From Cytidiella melzeri (Eukaryota > Basidiomycota > Agaricomycetes > Polyporales > Irpicaceae), in assembly GCA_022592445.1 (NCBI GenBank), contig JABYQR010000018.1, positions 124,001 through 188,000 of the forward strand: a stretch of 64,000 nucleotides of DNA. The letters run 5' to 3'. This document shows, piece after piece, positions 33,415-46,329 of this stretch (the first letter of the stretch is position 1; the number at the start of each line of letters is the position of its first letter). Made by a program: the position numbers and the translations under genes. The notes under the pieces were generated by a model. It worked only from the letters and a program-made list of their open reading frames with translations, was not told the origin of the DNA and did no database searches.

Positions 33415-35552
33415 CACCTATCCGTCCCGCTATGAAAGCCCCATCAGAGGGCATCAAACGACCCTGCGCCGAGCCATATCTGAGTCAGATCTGCAAGTTT
33501 TCCTCACCCGTCTATAAACCGTTCAAGAATTAACTCAAATATCTTAGATCATCAGTCCCTGCCGAGCCATCGTGCTCCCGCCCTCGCGCTCACCATCATC
33601 TCCCATCAATCACGCGCGGATTATCTCCGGCAATGTCCCCGCTCCCGCGCTCGCTGTCTACAACGATGAGCGCTGTATAGTACAGGTCCATGGCTTCCCC
33701 TTCGATTCACTTAGTTCTTTTTGGCTACATAGGGTAATCAAGTGTGTAGAATACGATTATGAAGTCCGATTTAATAATTACTTGATAGATCTCTCACTGT
33801 AGCCAGATCTGTAGTGGCCACAGGGGTGTCTGGCCCTCTGTATATGCATGCACTATTCCTAACGTCTAGTGGCTTTGTTTAATTAATTTTGGATACATAT
33901 GCGAAGAATTGGTGAAGAAACCATGTTATTTGAGACCAAGGAGAAGGTGCTATGCATTGAACATGGTGGAGAGTAGATATGGGTGGCCACACATGGGATC
34001 ATCTTGTACAATAAATCGCACACTTAGTTGAAAGTGTTTTCCCATGTATATAGACGTAAAATAATGTGCCCGATTGGCGCAATAGCGGCTGGGCCAATTG
34101 TAGTATACCTGTTCCCCTCCTGCCTCCCAAAAGGTACAAGGCGCCCTCCCACTGTGTAACCATTGAGCGCGGGCTTGGCGCACCTATCCAGTCGTGTAGA
34201 GCACCCTAAAAAGCAATAGTACAAGGTAATACATCCCCCCCGCCGCTAATTCCGACGCTTCTAAGATGCTACAAAGGTGAGAAAAGGCGAAATTGACATG
34301 CTCCCAAGCACATATCTGCCTGTGGAGGTCCCTACAGGCTGGGGGACTGTAGAATTCATTCATAATAATGTTTAACATACATGATTCAGTATGTACAATA
34401 TTTTATTTGAAGGGGATTGAAGCCCTACCTCCCCAGATACATGGAAATGACCCGAGAGCAAAGCTGGGTTCAAGAAGCTTTGTGCCGGGTTCTTGCACAT
34501 CCTGGTCTTCCTGACTGCTTTTTCATGTATCTGGGGCGGTAGGGCTTCAATCCCCTTCAAATAAAATATTGTACATACTGAATCATGTATGTTAAACATT
34601 ATTATGAATGAATTCTACAGTCCCCCAGCCTGTAGGGACCTCCACAGGCAGATATGTGCTTGGGAGCATGTCAATTTCGCCTTTTCTCACCTTTGTAGCA
34701 TCTTAGAAGCGTCGGAATTAGCGGCGGGGGGGATGTATTACCTTGTACTATTGCTTTTTAGGGTGCTCTACACGACTGGATAGGTGCGCCAAGCCCGCGC
34801 TCAATGGTTACACAGTGGGAGGGCGCCTTGTACCTTTTGGGAGGCAGGAGGGGAACAGGTATACTACAATTGGCCCAGCCGCTATTGCGCCAATCGGGCA
34901 CATTATTTTACGTCTATATACATGGGAAAACACTTTCAACTAAGTGTGCGATTTATTGTACAAGATGATCCCATGTGTGGCCACCCATATCTACTCTCCA
35001 CCATGTTCAATGCATAGCACCTTCTCCTTGGTCTCAAATAACATGGTTTCTTCACCAATTCTTCGCATATGTATCCAAAATTAATTAAACAAAGCCACTA
35101 GACGTTAGGAATAGTGCATGCATATACAGAGGGCCAGACACCCCTGTGGCCACTACAGATCTGGCTACAGTGAGAGATCTATCAAGTAATTATTAAATCG
35201 GACTTCATAATCGTATTCTACACACTTGATTACCCTATGTAGCCAAAAAGAACTAAGTGAATCGAAGGGGAAGCCATGGACCTGTACTATACAGCGCTCA
35301 TCGTTGTAGACAGCGAGCGCGGGAGCGGGGACATTGCCGGAGATAATCCGCGCGTGATTGATGGGAGATGATGGTGAGCGCGAGGGCGGGAGCACGATGG
35401 CTCGGCAGGGACTGATGATCTAAGATATTTGAGTTAATTCTTGAACGGTTTATAGACGGGTGAGGAAAACTCGCAGATCTGACTCAGATATGGCTCGGCG
35501 CAGGGTCGTTTGATGCCCTCTGATGGGGCTTTCATAGCGGGACGGATAGGTG
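33415..35552. mobile_element. Giant hairpin element, hAT-like (1029-bp inverted arms)
   Basis: Left arm 33415-34443 and right arm 34524-35552 are near-exact inverted copies (I find only a few mismatches) around an 80-bp spacer at 34444-34523. Ends are CACCTATCCGTCCCGC and its complement. The 8-bp direct repeat AGTTACAA flanks it exactly (33407-33414 and 35553-35560), the target duplication size of hAT transposons. The small frames inside the arms occur twice in mirror image and look non-coding. No transposase is present, so it would be a non-autonomous foldback element moved by an enzyme elsewhere. Confidence 0.85.
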
Positions 35553-35652
35553 AGTTACAAATGTCTTCTATGTGCAATCACGTCTGAGAGATCTGACACG
35601 GCAGCTTTTGCGGGCGGCGCGTATTTTGCCACTGATGGCGAGAGGCGCTTAA

Positions 35653-36506
<854 letters not shown>

Positions 36507-37022
36507 TGAATCCTTAGGCGGAACGTCAGCTACTACAATGTGTATGTACTCAACATGAAAAGACAACACGACGAAGTATCAAGACAGATAGTCACTTTCG
36601 CACGGCTTGTGGCCCGTCGTGGCCTTCCTGCAACTCACCGCATTGTACCGGTGAGACTGCCTGAAACGATGGAAAACGTACGTAATCTAAATATGTCTGC
36701 CTCAGCGCGATGATCCTTGTCTATCTCTCCTGGTTTATCAGTGGGATTGCTGACTGAGCAGTCCCAGGAACGCATCGACAAATGACAGTGAGAGTGTGGC
36801 AAACAACGGGAAAAGTGTGCATCCGGCAAAGTTCCACATTGTCGACGTCCTTTGCTAGTTTCGTCATCGCTTTTATCGATGCCGATGATTTCCCGTACAA
36901 CTTGGAGTTGAGGCAGGGTTCTACAGGATTCCGAGACTTCCAGCCTATATAAAGGTGAGGATCACGCACAGATCTAGATATCAAGTTCCTCCACCGTTTC
37001 TTCTCCCAACAAACCGTGTATA
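36507..37022. other. Intergenic; aldo-keto reductase promoter
   Basis: TATATAAA at 36946-36953, 70 bp before the ATG at 37023, is a good TATA candidate. Otherwise nothing is recognised. Confidence 0.5.
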
Positions 37023-38190
37023 ATGCCTTTGAAGCCTGCCGTTAAGTTGAACACTGGTGCTGAGATGCCCACTTTGGGCCTTGGTACGTCCGACTGATTC
37101 AAAGAAGGCCTCGAGACTGACGGGTCATGCCTATAGGCACTTGGAGGTCTGCCCCCGGCGAAGTGGAGAAGGCAGTAGAAATCGCGCTCAAGGCGGGATA
37201 TAAGAGCATCGATACCGCCGCTGCATACGGTACGTACAAAGATTTGGAGCAAATATCAGGATTGACTTGCCTTCACAGGTAACGAGGGCGAGGTCGGCGA
37301 GGGTATCAAAGCTTCTGGCGTTCCCCGCGAAAGCTTCTTCCTGACCACGAAGTTGAACAATACGGATCATCGCATAGCTCCCCAAGCCCTTGAGTCTTCT
37401 TTGCGGAAGCTGAACACGACTTACTTGGATCTATGTATGTGATATTATTTACTCCTTCAGGTCCGCAACGGCTCATGCACTGGCCGGCACCCATGAAGCC
37501 ACAACCTGAGGGCGGTGCAGACAAGGAGTGGGATTGGAAGAACACCTGGAAGACCATGGAGAAGATCTACAAGGAACATCCGGATAAAGTAAAGGCCATC
37601 GGGGTCTCCAATGTGTCCGTCGAGTTCATGGAGGAGCTGTTGACGGTTGCGGAGGTCGTGCCTGCGGTAAACCAGATTGAACTTCATCCGTATGTTGTGT
37701 CAAGACTTCTTGACTTCGTTTGACTTAACGCTTCTATGCGTCAGATCTTGCAATCAGGCAGAGCTCGTCGAGTTCTGCAGTTCCAAAGGCATTTCCATCA
37801 CTGCGTACTCACCCTTGGGCTCCCAAGACTCGCCGTTGCATGAGAACCCTGTGGTGCAGAAAATTGCTGAAAGGCACGGGGTCAGCACCGCAAATGTTCT
37901 CGTGTCCTTACAGGCAAACAAGCCAAACGTGACCGGTACGGCGCTTCGTTCCTGTAACGAACAATATTTCAGCGGCTGACACCCTTTGCAACGTACGTAC
38001 AGTGCTCGCCAAGTCTGTTACACCTGAACGTGTCATTGCCAACCTTAAGTTGATCGAACTCGACGCGTCAGAGGTTGAGGAGCTTAGCTCGCTCGAAAAG
38101 ACTATTCCGTTCCGTGTTTGCAAGCCGTGGTGGACTGGTTGGGGGCACATTGGCTTCCCTGATTGCCGTGCGGAGAAATCTAAGAGTTGA
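37023..38190 (+). CDS. Aldo-keto reductase
   Basis: NAD(P)H-dependent cytosolic oxidoreductase of the AKR superfamily. Six exons (37023-37083, 37137-37229, 37279-37434, 37461-37689, 37745-37935, 38003-38190) join in frame to 305 residues. The catalytic tetrad is visible: Asp and Tyr in SIDTAAAYGNEGE, Lys in FFLTTKLNNTDH, His in LMHWPAP. Further blocks: KAIGVSNVSVEFMEELL, VNQIELHP, ITAYSPLGS and the cofactor segment LAKSVTPERVIANL. The gap between exons 3 and 4 is only 26 nt although it has GT-AG ends, which is abnormally short (see findings). Substrate unknown. It is convergent with the sorting nexin gene. Confidence 0.85.
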
Positions 38191-38527
38191 AAGACTGGCA
38201 CAGTCTGTGCTCCTGTAAGCTTGTAGAATGAACGTGTGTAGACATATCGTACGGACCATCTCGCCTCTCGATAAGCACGCATGCTCAGTGGATGATGGTA
38301 GTCATTGACAGAAGTACTTTTGCACTTGCCAGCTGAGCAAACAGGACGGAATAACCAAGCGTCACTCGTGACCAGGCGTGATCGTGACATCGACTCAAAG
38401 GCAAGGTTCGGGTGAGTTTGAAGCAAGAGTACACGATGTTGTTACATCAGTAGTGGGTATATATGCATGTGCTTCAAAGACATACTCTGATGATATCCGT
38501 AGCAAAGTAAACATGAGCCCCATAATC

Positions 38528-41244
38528 TCACCAAAACTTTCCAAACACGCTTGCGCGCGTTGGGGACTGCAGCAACATCCCGACGCCACCTTGTATAGCT
38601 ACGCTAACAGGGCGCATTGGGGTCGAATCATAGACGTGGGGGCATGGATGTGTGATTGGGGGAGGAGCTAGGCGTGGATGTTCAAGCTCCCTTTCGTACA
38701 TTGAGGGAGCACGTGGTAGTTGGGCGAGCTTGTCGTAAGTGGGCGAATTGAATGTCGTGCGAGCAGCTTTGAGCCGCACTAGAAGCTATAAAGGGATAGT
38801 TCGTTGAGGAAGGCTGTGAATGTTTACGACCTTGTCACTTCACCTGTTCGTGCAGAGCGATCTCGCTGTCCAAAAAGTCGGTCGTCAGCAGCTGGAAATC
38901 CTCGATCTTGTGATCGTGGTATGTATCGAATTCTGCCATAGTGCTATTCAATACGGTCTCGCATCGGGCACTGATCTCGTCATTCTCCTGTTCACATCCG
39001 AGTCAAGCAATCCTGTAAGAATTGACACGCACAACAGTACTTACAAGTCTGCTAGTTGTAGCTTCAGCGTATCTCGACAACGTAGACTTGTGCGTTTCGA
39101 CAATTCCCTTTGTCAGAAGTGAGTGAGATGTGTTGTATAAATGTAACAGCGCGCACGGAATATATCGGAGCAGGATGCGCGACAGACTTGAAAGCTTCAT
39201 GAGTCAGCAGCTGTGTTCGACGAGCCTTGACGTGTTCTTTAGTAATCCGACAGCGAAGACAACTGAGTACCGACATGATCGTCGTACAGGTCAGCGACCG
39301 TTTGCAACACATCACTTGTCTTTTGCATTGCCTTGGTCAATTTCAAGCATTCTAGATCGATCATCAGCAGAATACGATGAAGGATGCTTGTAATATGTAC
39401 CGATACAGCCCTCCCTCCAACACCATGCACCGTCCGAATTCATATGGCCGTTCGACCAATCATCTTCATGCTCTGCTTCTTCGGGTACATTTTGAACAGA
39501 TGTTGCCGCGAGTGGCTTTGAGGTGATCAAAGAAAGAAGCGCGTAGGCGAGAAGTCTCTGTGCTTTGGACATCTCTAACAGGCCAGCGACGTTAGCAAAT
39601 GAAGTAATAAGCTAAGCTTACAAACTCACCAATACCAACTTCACGTACTTTCCCGAAGATGGTACGTAGGTTCTGGACACCTTGCCCTACTGCTTGTACA
39701 TGTGCGGCGAACTTGTGAACAGTCTCTGCTGCTTCCTCCGAGTCAAAATTATATGCGGGGTGATATATATGAGCATAGAAGGATGGGCCAACAGGGAGAT
39801 ATGACAAATATCGCGGATACTGCTTCTTCCATTCCTAAAGAGCAACGGTAGGTCGCTGAACTATAGTATACAGACAAACGACTCACGGTATCGCTCTCAC
39901 ATCCAAGGAAGAAAGTCAACACTTCGGCGTATCGCGCAACTGGGTGTCGGACGACACGGCTCAAGTATCGTTGCAGGTCTCCTCTCCGCGCTTCAACGAA
40001 GTCGTCATTGAACCGCCCTGCATATTGCTTCTCCGGTAGCGGAGGTAACGCAATTCCAGGCAGTCGACGGCTCAGCGCAGTGTGCAATGCGACAAAATGG
40101 GAGAACCTGCGATGCACGGTTATCCGAACAGGCGATGGTGGCCGGTGATCTGAAGACTCCGAGCCTTGGTTGTTTGGGACAAAGACGGATGTGACGGAGT
40201 ATACAGTGTATGCACCGGATAATAAGGACGCTCGTTTGGACGGCGAATGCACCATGATCTGAAACGACGGCACCTTGGGTCTCCAAGCCGGACCTGTATC
40301 AACAAAATGTCTATCTGCCTCGCCTACGCCATCGTTGTAGCCATCGTCTTCATGAGTAGTACTGTGACTGGAGTCTCTGTCGTGAAGAGATTCGGAGGCA
40401 GGGAGACCTGAAACCTCCCTATCACTACCACTTAGTAACCATTCTTCTGCACCACTGGTGACGAAGGTTGAGAAGCGGTTGAGTTGCTTGCCGCCGAGGA
40501 GACTCCTTCGGAAACTAGGGAACCACTCTCCGGTGGTTTGCGGGACGAGAGGTGGGATAATGGGTAGAGGTTCGCTCTCCTTCTTGGGTGAGCCCCGAGG
40601 AGTAATGGTCGAGACAGACATCTCCTTTCTACTCGCATAACGAGAGTGTGTGGGAGTGATGTTGAGGTTGGGTGCTTGCGCGAAGTCAGCAGTGAACTGG
40701 TAAGCACAGGGAACTGCTCGCTCATCAGCTTTTCGACAGGGAAGGAAGGAAAGGACGGTACCGCATAATATGATTGAGGAATAAGGCCAACTTCTATGTG
40801 ACCTTCTGGACCATCCAAATACTTCACCAAGCTCCAGCCGTCACCCACATCCTCCCGCAGCACTTCTAACCTATCGCCCGCCTGAACAGCGGTCAACTCT
40901 CTGTACTCGGGCTTCCCCTCAAACACGTACAACGCTCGTGCCGCACGGCCCAACTCAACATCAAACGTCGCATCTTCTTCGCCCTGTTCGTTAGCTTCTG
41001 CTTCGTCTTCATCGTCAGATAACGAGTTCGGATTTGGTACCAGTGAGTCGGCCTCATCCTGATGTATGACACTCGTGCGAAGGATGCCCTCTACAGGGTT
41101 GGAGAGTGATTCTGTCCAAGCAGAGGAAGAGTTGAGGCCTGCGTCAAATTCAGAGTCTTTGGTGGCACGCGAACGAGTCCATGATAGAGCATTCAGGAAG
41201 GCTGCGAGAGATGAAGCAGGTGCTTTCGCGGATGGTTTCGACAT
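38528..41244 (-). CDS. SH3-PX-BAR sorting nexin (SNX9-like layout)
   Basis: Membrane-remodelling protein of the endocytic/endosomal system. About eight exons on the minus strand; the first four are 41244-40762, 40624-39887, 39834-39630 and 39574-39401. Exon 1 carries an acidic region then an SH3 domain (ARALYVFEGKPEYRELTAVQAGDRLEV, GWSLVKYLDG). Exon 2 carries a PX domain (VRITVHRRFSHFVALHTALSRRLPG, LPPLPEKQYAGRFNDDFVEARR), with the RR/F and PPLP phosphoinositide-binding pattern. Later exons carry a helical BAR-like region (FAAHVQAVGQGVQNLRTIF, LSRYAEATTSRL, CETVLNSTMAEFDTYH, KIEDFQLLTTDFLD) and a Pro-rich tail with PTRASVFGKFW at the end. Splice sites after exon 4 are approximate. Confidence 0.82.
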
Positions 41245-42423
41245 TCCTTTATTCTGAGACGAAGCTCAACACTCGAAATGTCTTGGAGTCCAACGCAAAA
41301 ATCGCTCACCCTGAGATGTTGGTTATCAAAGTTGAGTTGATGAGAGCTACGTCGAGGTCAGAGTAGCTGCACTGCGTGTGATACGGTCCCAAGCAGCGAT
41401 GCCGCTTCCTTGCGAGACGACAACGTCTTTAGAGAAAAGGAGATACGCCTCAGAACATCATTCGATGAGCTGGCTTGTCATAGGCCGCACAGATGTTGTT
41501 TCCTCGTCGCTCGCCCGCAGGAGCCTGGACGACTGAGCAAGTCAGAATCAGATACTGTCAGATGGATCGACTTGGCAGAACTTACTAGTAAGCGCTGACT
41601 GAATAATAATGCTGAAGGCGCATCAGGCGCATCAAAATCGGTTGAAGCGTCATATTGCGTGTAACTTAGCGATACTGTACAGTAATACTACCTGTTGGGC
41701 ATTTCTGCAGCTATGCCTCAGAGTGGTACGAGGTTATTTTTCGAGTTTTATCGAGGATTTGCGCCGTGCGAGAAGTTGATGCATGAATCACAGATTTTTG
41801 TGTCCCTGGTTTTCAAAATCTGGCCATAGCCACATCAGGTAGATAATCAAGAAAATACTATACTCTATATTGCACGGCGAGAGTTTACCGCGCGACCTAG
41901 AGATTAGCTAGAGATTACAATGCTATACAATGGCAGCCAACATCACCTGTAATTTGACACGCACAACAATGTGGAGTGGCAGAAATATATTGCATTGTAT
42001 GCTAAGAAAATATGCAGTAGCAGTCTGACAAACAGTGCAGCCACAAATTGCAATTGCACTGCATCGTAGTCAATTGTGCTTGTCATTCAATACTGCTATC
42101 AAACAGACCATACTGATTCAGACTCTCCCTATTGGCAGAAAGAGCAGGGATTGGTACATTCCCGTTGCGCGGCCTCGCCACCTCAGTCCACCTCAGGTTG
42201 GCTCAGGTCATGTTGAACTTTTTATAGGTCCCATGGACTGTAGAATTGTAGAATTGAAGATTTCCAGAGGGGATAAGTATATAGTGCTCATCACTGTAAA
42301 CGGCGAGCATTGGAGCGGGGAACAACGGTGGGTGCAAGGGCAAGAGCACAGCGGAAACCCCTCTAATCTAACTCAGATATATTCCGACAGATCCCTCAGG
42401 CAGCAATTGACCACAACTGTTGT
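41245..42423. other. Intergenic with relic of the hairpin element
   Basis: No gene supported; the 150-codon frame at 42035-42487 has no motif. Sequence at about 42240-42390 (GTGCTCATCACTGTAAAC, GGAGCGGGGA, AACTCAGATATATTCC) is a diverged match to the right arm of the 33.4-35.5 kb element (35270-35495), so it looks like an old relative. Confidence 0.45.
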
Positions 42424-45400
42424 GGATGGCCCGACTTGCCCTTATTTTTCGCAAATTTCCCTCCTGTTTTTGTCTTTAAAACCTTGAGCTGCAACCCAGT
42501 TGCAACCCTCTCTGCACAAACCACTTGCATGTCTATTATGCGCCTGTATCACGTGGCTTAGATGCTCTACATGGTCACATTACTTGCTGCTATGTCACAC
42601 TGGCACATGACTCAGCTTATGTAAGACCACATGGCTACAACCACATGGCTCAGCCCATAGCTAGGGTCTGACGTCATAGATACCGCTCACATGGACTCCT
42701 ATTGTTCTTTCCCTATTGTTCTCATTATGGAAGGATGTTCTCACAAGTGTGGGAATGGAATACAATAGTTGGTCTCCTTTTAGATAGATTCTCTCACGGG
42801 TAGAGTTCTTGGCAAGGACTAGACAATAGCTATTGTTCTCCTTTAGGTAGTTCTATTGTTCTTTGTTCACACAGCTTCTTACAAAGCCTACCCTTGACAT
42901 GGTCTGTGCGCAGGTCCCTGAAGTCTATATATCCTGCTGCATGTACGCTCCTAGCCCCCCATCTTGACCTCTTGGTCTTTACTGGGCTAGATACTTGAAC
43001 AAAGTCTGATAGCTGGTGAAAGCATTGTGCTTCACACCTGCCACTACCTCCTTGTCGATTTCCACTTCGTGTCCATGTTTGTCACGTCGAGCCCTGTCTC
43101 CGCGTCAACAACTAGCTACTATTTGACCACAATTGACTACCACCCGACCACCATTTACCATAATTTGACCACAATCAATGACAAACAGCCAAAACCTTTT
43201 AAATATGTGTGAGTGTCAGATTAGACAATGGCATTATTTCTGAGTACTGAACCTCAAATAAATAGCAATAAATGATGACATAGAGTGGTATGAAATAATA
43301 TGATGTTATTATGACGGTAGTTATTTGAAGTCGCAAATGTCACAATGTTGTGATTTTTCATGTCACAATCATGCTTTCAATTGGTACACTCGCAAACACA
43401 CAATCAAAAAGCCAGAAACCACTCACCAAACTCAGGCGCTACAGCAGCGCTTAACACACCACTGCTTTCCTCAATTGGTAAGTTTGGTCTCCCACACTCC
43501 TCTTCAACATGCAGGAAGGACTTCTCAACAAAGTGGAAGTGGTATGCAAGGGGTAGAGGCTGTTGAGCTTTGAAGATGAGTCTTATTATTATTGCTGCTT
43601 CAGCAGCTCTGCTAATATACATGTCTGTATCTACTTATGTAAGCAACTACATGTCTACTTCAGCTATTCTACTTGTTAAAACTATATATAATATAATATG
43701 ATATGATATGTAGTTACCCACGCCTTATTACAAGGACGCTTTAGGTAGCAGAGTTCCCACAGTCTTAGTATGGGAATTATGCAGCCGTATATGGAAACTC
43801 TAGTAGTAACCATCACATTAGCTGAGACGTACAGATATGGGTTGTAGTAATACTATACATATATGTACGCCTGTGTTCTAGTAGCATAGGAAATGACATG
43901 GAAAGCACGTATGACTCCAGAGGATGCCTAAAGCATACATCTGAGGACAAGTACTAGCATGAGTCATTTACTCATTATGTACGCCTCTGGTACAAGTGCT
44001 GAGTCTAGTCATACAATGAGTCATGCATGAGTCATGCACTCATAGCATGAGTCATGCATGAGTCATGCACTAAGTAGTACAGTAGAATAGCTGAAGTAGA
44101 CATGTATAGTAGTCGCTTACATAAGTAGATACAGACATGTATATAAGCAGAGCTGCTGAAGCAGCAAGAATAATAAGACTCATCTTCGAAGCTTAACAGC
44201 CTCTACCCCTCGCACACATATTCCACTTTGTTACTACTGTATTACTAAGTGCATGACTCAGTGTATGACTAGGCTCAGCACTTGTACCAGAGGTGTATGA
44301 CACGGAGACGGGGCTCGACATGACAAACAGGGACACGAAGTGGAAATCAACGAGGAGGTGGTGGCAGGCGTGAAGCACAATGCTTTCACCAGCTATCAGA
44401 CTTTGTTCAAGTATCTAGCCCAGTAAAGACCAAGTTAGTATTTGTACTGCCAGCTATACAGTACACGAGTGTCAAGAGCACAACCAAACTCTATGAAGAG
44501 CGAGGAAGTGAGGACGGGGGTGGAGGAACAACGAGCGAACTCGCGTGGACGATGACAACAAAGGAAATGATGATGAGGGAAGAGGAAGAGGCAACGACAA
44601 GGGAGTAGCTGACAATGAGCTAAAGACCAGGATATATTAGTACAATGATGGACTAGGTACAAGGTGGACATCACCTAAAGACCAGGAGGTAGAATCTGAG
44701 GTCTTTAGGGAGCTACAGGATGGGTTTATATACATCTCAGACAAGGACCCCTGGTACCGGGTCTGTACTCCTAACACTGCAGTGGAAACGTATGGTGTGC
44801 TATGGTGCGATGTTCTACAATGTTCCACAATGTTCCAGCACCTTCTATGATCATGTGACCAGTCTGTCACATGTACTTGATCACATGCAGGAGCCATGTG
44901 CCATCGATAAGATAAGATAAGGAAATTGAGAAGATAGGATAACAAAAATAAAAGGAAAAGAAAAGGAAAAAAAGTGTGCATGTTCGTGACAAGGAGGGGG
45001 TGGCTTACCTAGCCCAGTAAAGACCAATAGGTCAAGATGGGGGGCTAGAAGCGTACATGCAGCAGGATATATAGACTTCAGAGACCTGCACACAGACCAT
45101 GTTAAGGGCAGGCTTTGCAAGAAGCTGTGTGAACAAAGAACAATAGAACTACCTAAAGGAGAACAATAGCTATTGTCTGGACTCTGCCAAGACCTCTACT
45201 TGTGAGAGAATCTATCTAAAAGGAGACCAGTTATTGTATTCCATTCCCACACCTGTGAGAACATCCTTCCATAAAGAGAACAATAGTGAAAGAACAATAG
45301 GAGTCCATGTGAGTGGTATCTATGACGTCAAACCCTAGCTATGGGCTGAGCCATGTGGTTGTAGCCATGTGTTCTTACATAGGCTGAGTCATGTGCCAGT

Positions 45401-45600
45401 GTGACGTAGCAGCAATTAACGTGACCATGTAGAGCATTTAAGCCACGTGATACGGGCGCATAATAGATGTGCAAGGGATTTGTGCAGAGAGGGTTGCAAG
45501 CTGGGTTGAAAGCTAGGTTGCAACCGGGTTTCAATCCTGGTTTCAAAGGTAAAAACTAGAGGTAAAATGCAAAAAATAAGGGCTAGTCGGGCCATCCATG
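42424..45600. repeat. Large imperfect inverted repeat (foldback-like)
   Basis: 42424-43110 is mirrored at about 44290-44440 plus 45000-45600; both ends show GGATGGCCCGACT near the terminus. Nearer the centre, about 43548-43680 is mirrored at 44075-44215. Arms are roughly 85-95 percent alike by eye. The right arm is interrupted by an insertion (44434-45027). CTATTGTTC-type short repeats occur in both arms. No coding sequence is recognised. Confidence 0.7.
44434..45027. mobile_element. Insertion inside the right inverted-repeat arm
   Basis: The 19-mer CTAGCCCAGTAAAGACCAA occurs at 44415-44433 and again at 45009-45027, but only once (inverted, near 42972-42990) in the other arm. So about 594 bp, including one 19-mer, was added here. 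No terminal repeats or frames identify its class; it may be a duplication rather than a transposon. Confidence 0.4.
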
Positions 45601-45604
45601 ACAG

Positions 45605-45915
45605 CATACATAATGAGTAAATGACTCATGCTGTTACTTGGCCTCAGACATACGCTTTAGGCATGCTCTGCAGTTGCACTATGTGCTTTCAATGTCATTT
45701 CCTATGCTACTAGAACACAGGCGTACATAAATGTGCAGTACTCCCATAGTGCTATACTACTTAGTCTACACAACCCATATCTGTATGTCTCAGCTAATGT
45801 GATAGTTGTTACTAGAGTTACCATATACGGCTGCATAATTCCCTTATCAAGACTGTAGGAACTCTGCTACCTTGAAATGTCCTTGAACCAAGGTGTAGGA
45901 AACTACATTATATAT
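45605..45915. repeat. Inverted copy of 43690-43985
   Basis: This stretch reads as the reverse complement of about 43690-43985; shared blocks include GGAAATGACATTGAAAGCA-like and CATATACGGCTGCATAATTC. It lies outside the main palindrome, so the repeat order is scrambled relative to a simple inversion. Confidence 0.55.
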
Positions 45916-46329
45916 TATATAGATTTAACACTTCCAAGACACAATTCTTTACATGGCTATAGTATAAGAGGATTGAACAAGTATTGTAATTGTCTTCTCC
46001 TACTATGTGATGTTTGATTTGTGCAGCAACAGCCATAACCCCCTATAAAGCACTTGGAGATCAGTAGAGCAATGAATTCCAGTAGCCTCATGGCTCCAGT
46101 GTTGTTATTCTGAGACATGACATCACCTCCACGGAATGATGCATGTGCTCATACCCGCCTATCTGTGTTTCCCGCCAGACTCTGTCAGTATCCGTTTTTA
46201 TCCTCGTGTTTCACTACTGTACTTGTATCTCCCAATCCGTCTTCCACGTGCATAGTTTCTATTCTAAATTCTCTGTCCCCACTTTGTATCCGCAGACCCA
46301 CTCGTAATACCTTTGCAGCTGCTCTCGCA
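45916..46329. other. Spacer, nothing recognised
   Basis: A frame starting at 46117 runs into the solo LTR and shows no domain; it may be the remains of a gene cut by the LTR insertion. Confidence 0.35.

Noticed and set aside
33572..35395. Mirror-image ORFs of 64-77 codons in the hairpin arms (for example 34184-34378 and 34589-34783)
   Set aside because: They are identical only because the arms are inverted copies; they lack domains and codon signal and sit on either strand.
42035..42487. 150-codon plus-strand frame as a gene
   Set aside because: No motif, and it overlaps the relic of a repeat arm and the start of the inverted repeat.
44637..44981. Minus-strand frame with a hydrophobic leucine/phenylalanine stretch
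   Set aside because: Lies in the insertion inside the inverted repeat; the hydrophobic run comes from AAAGGAAAAG simple sequence.
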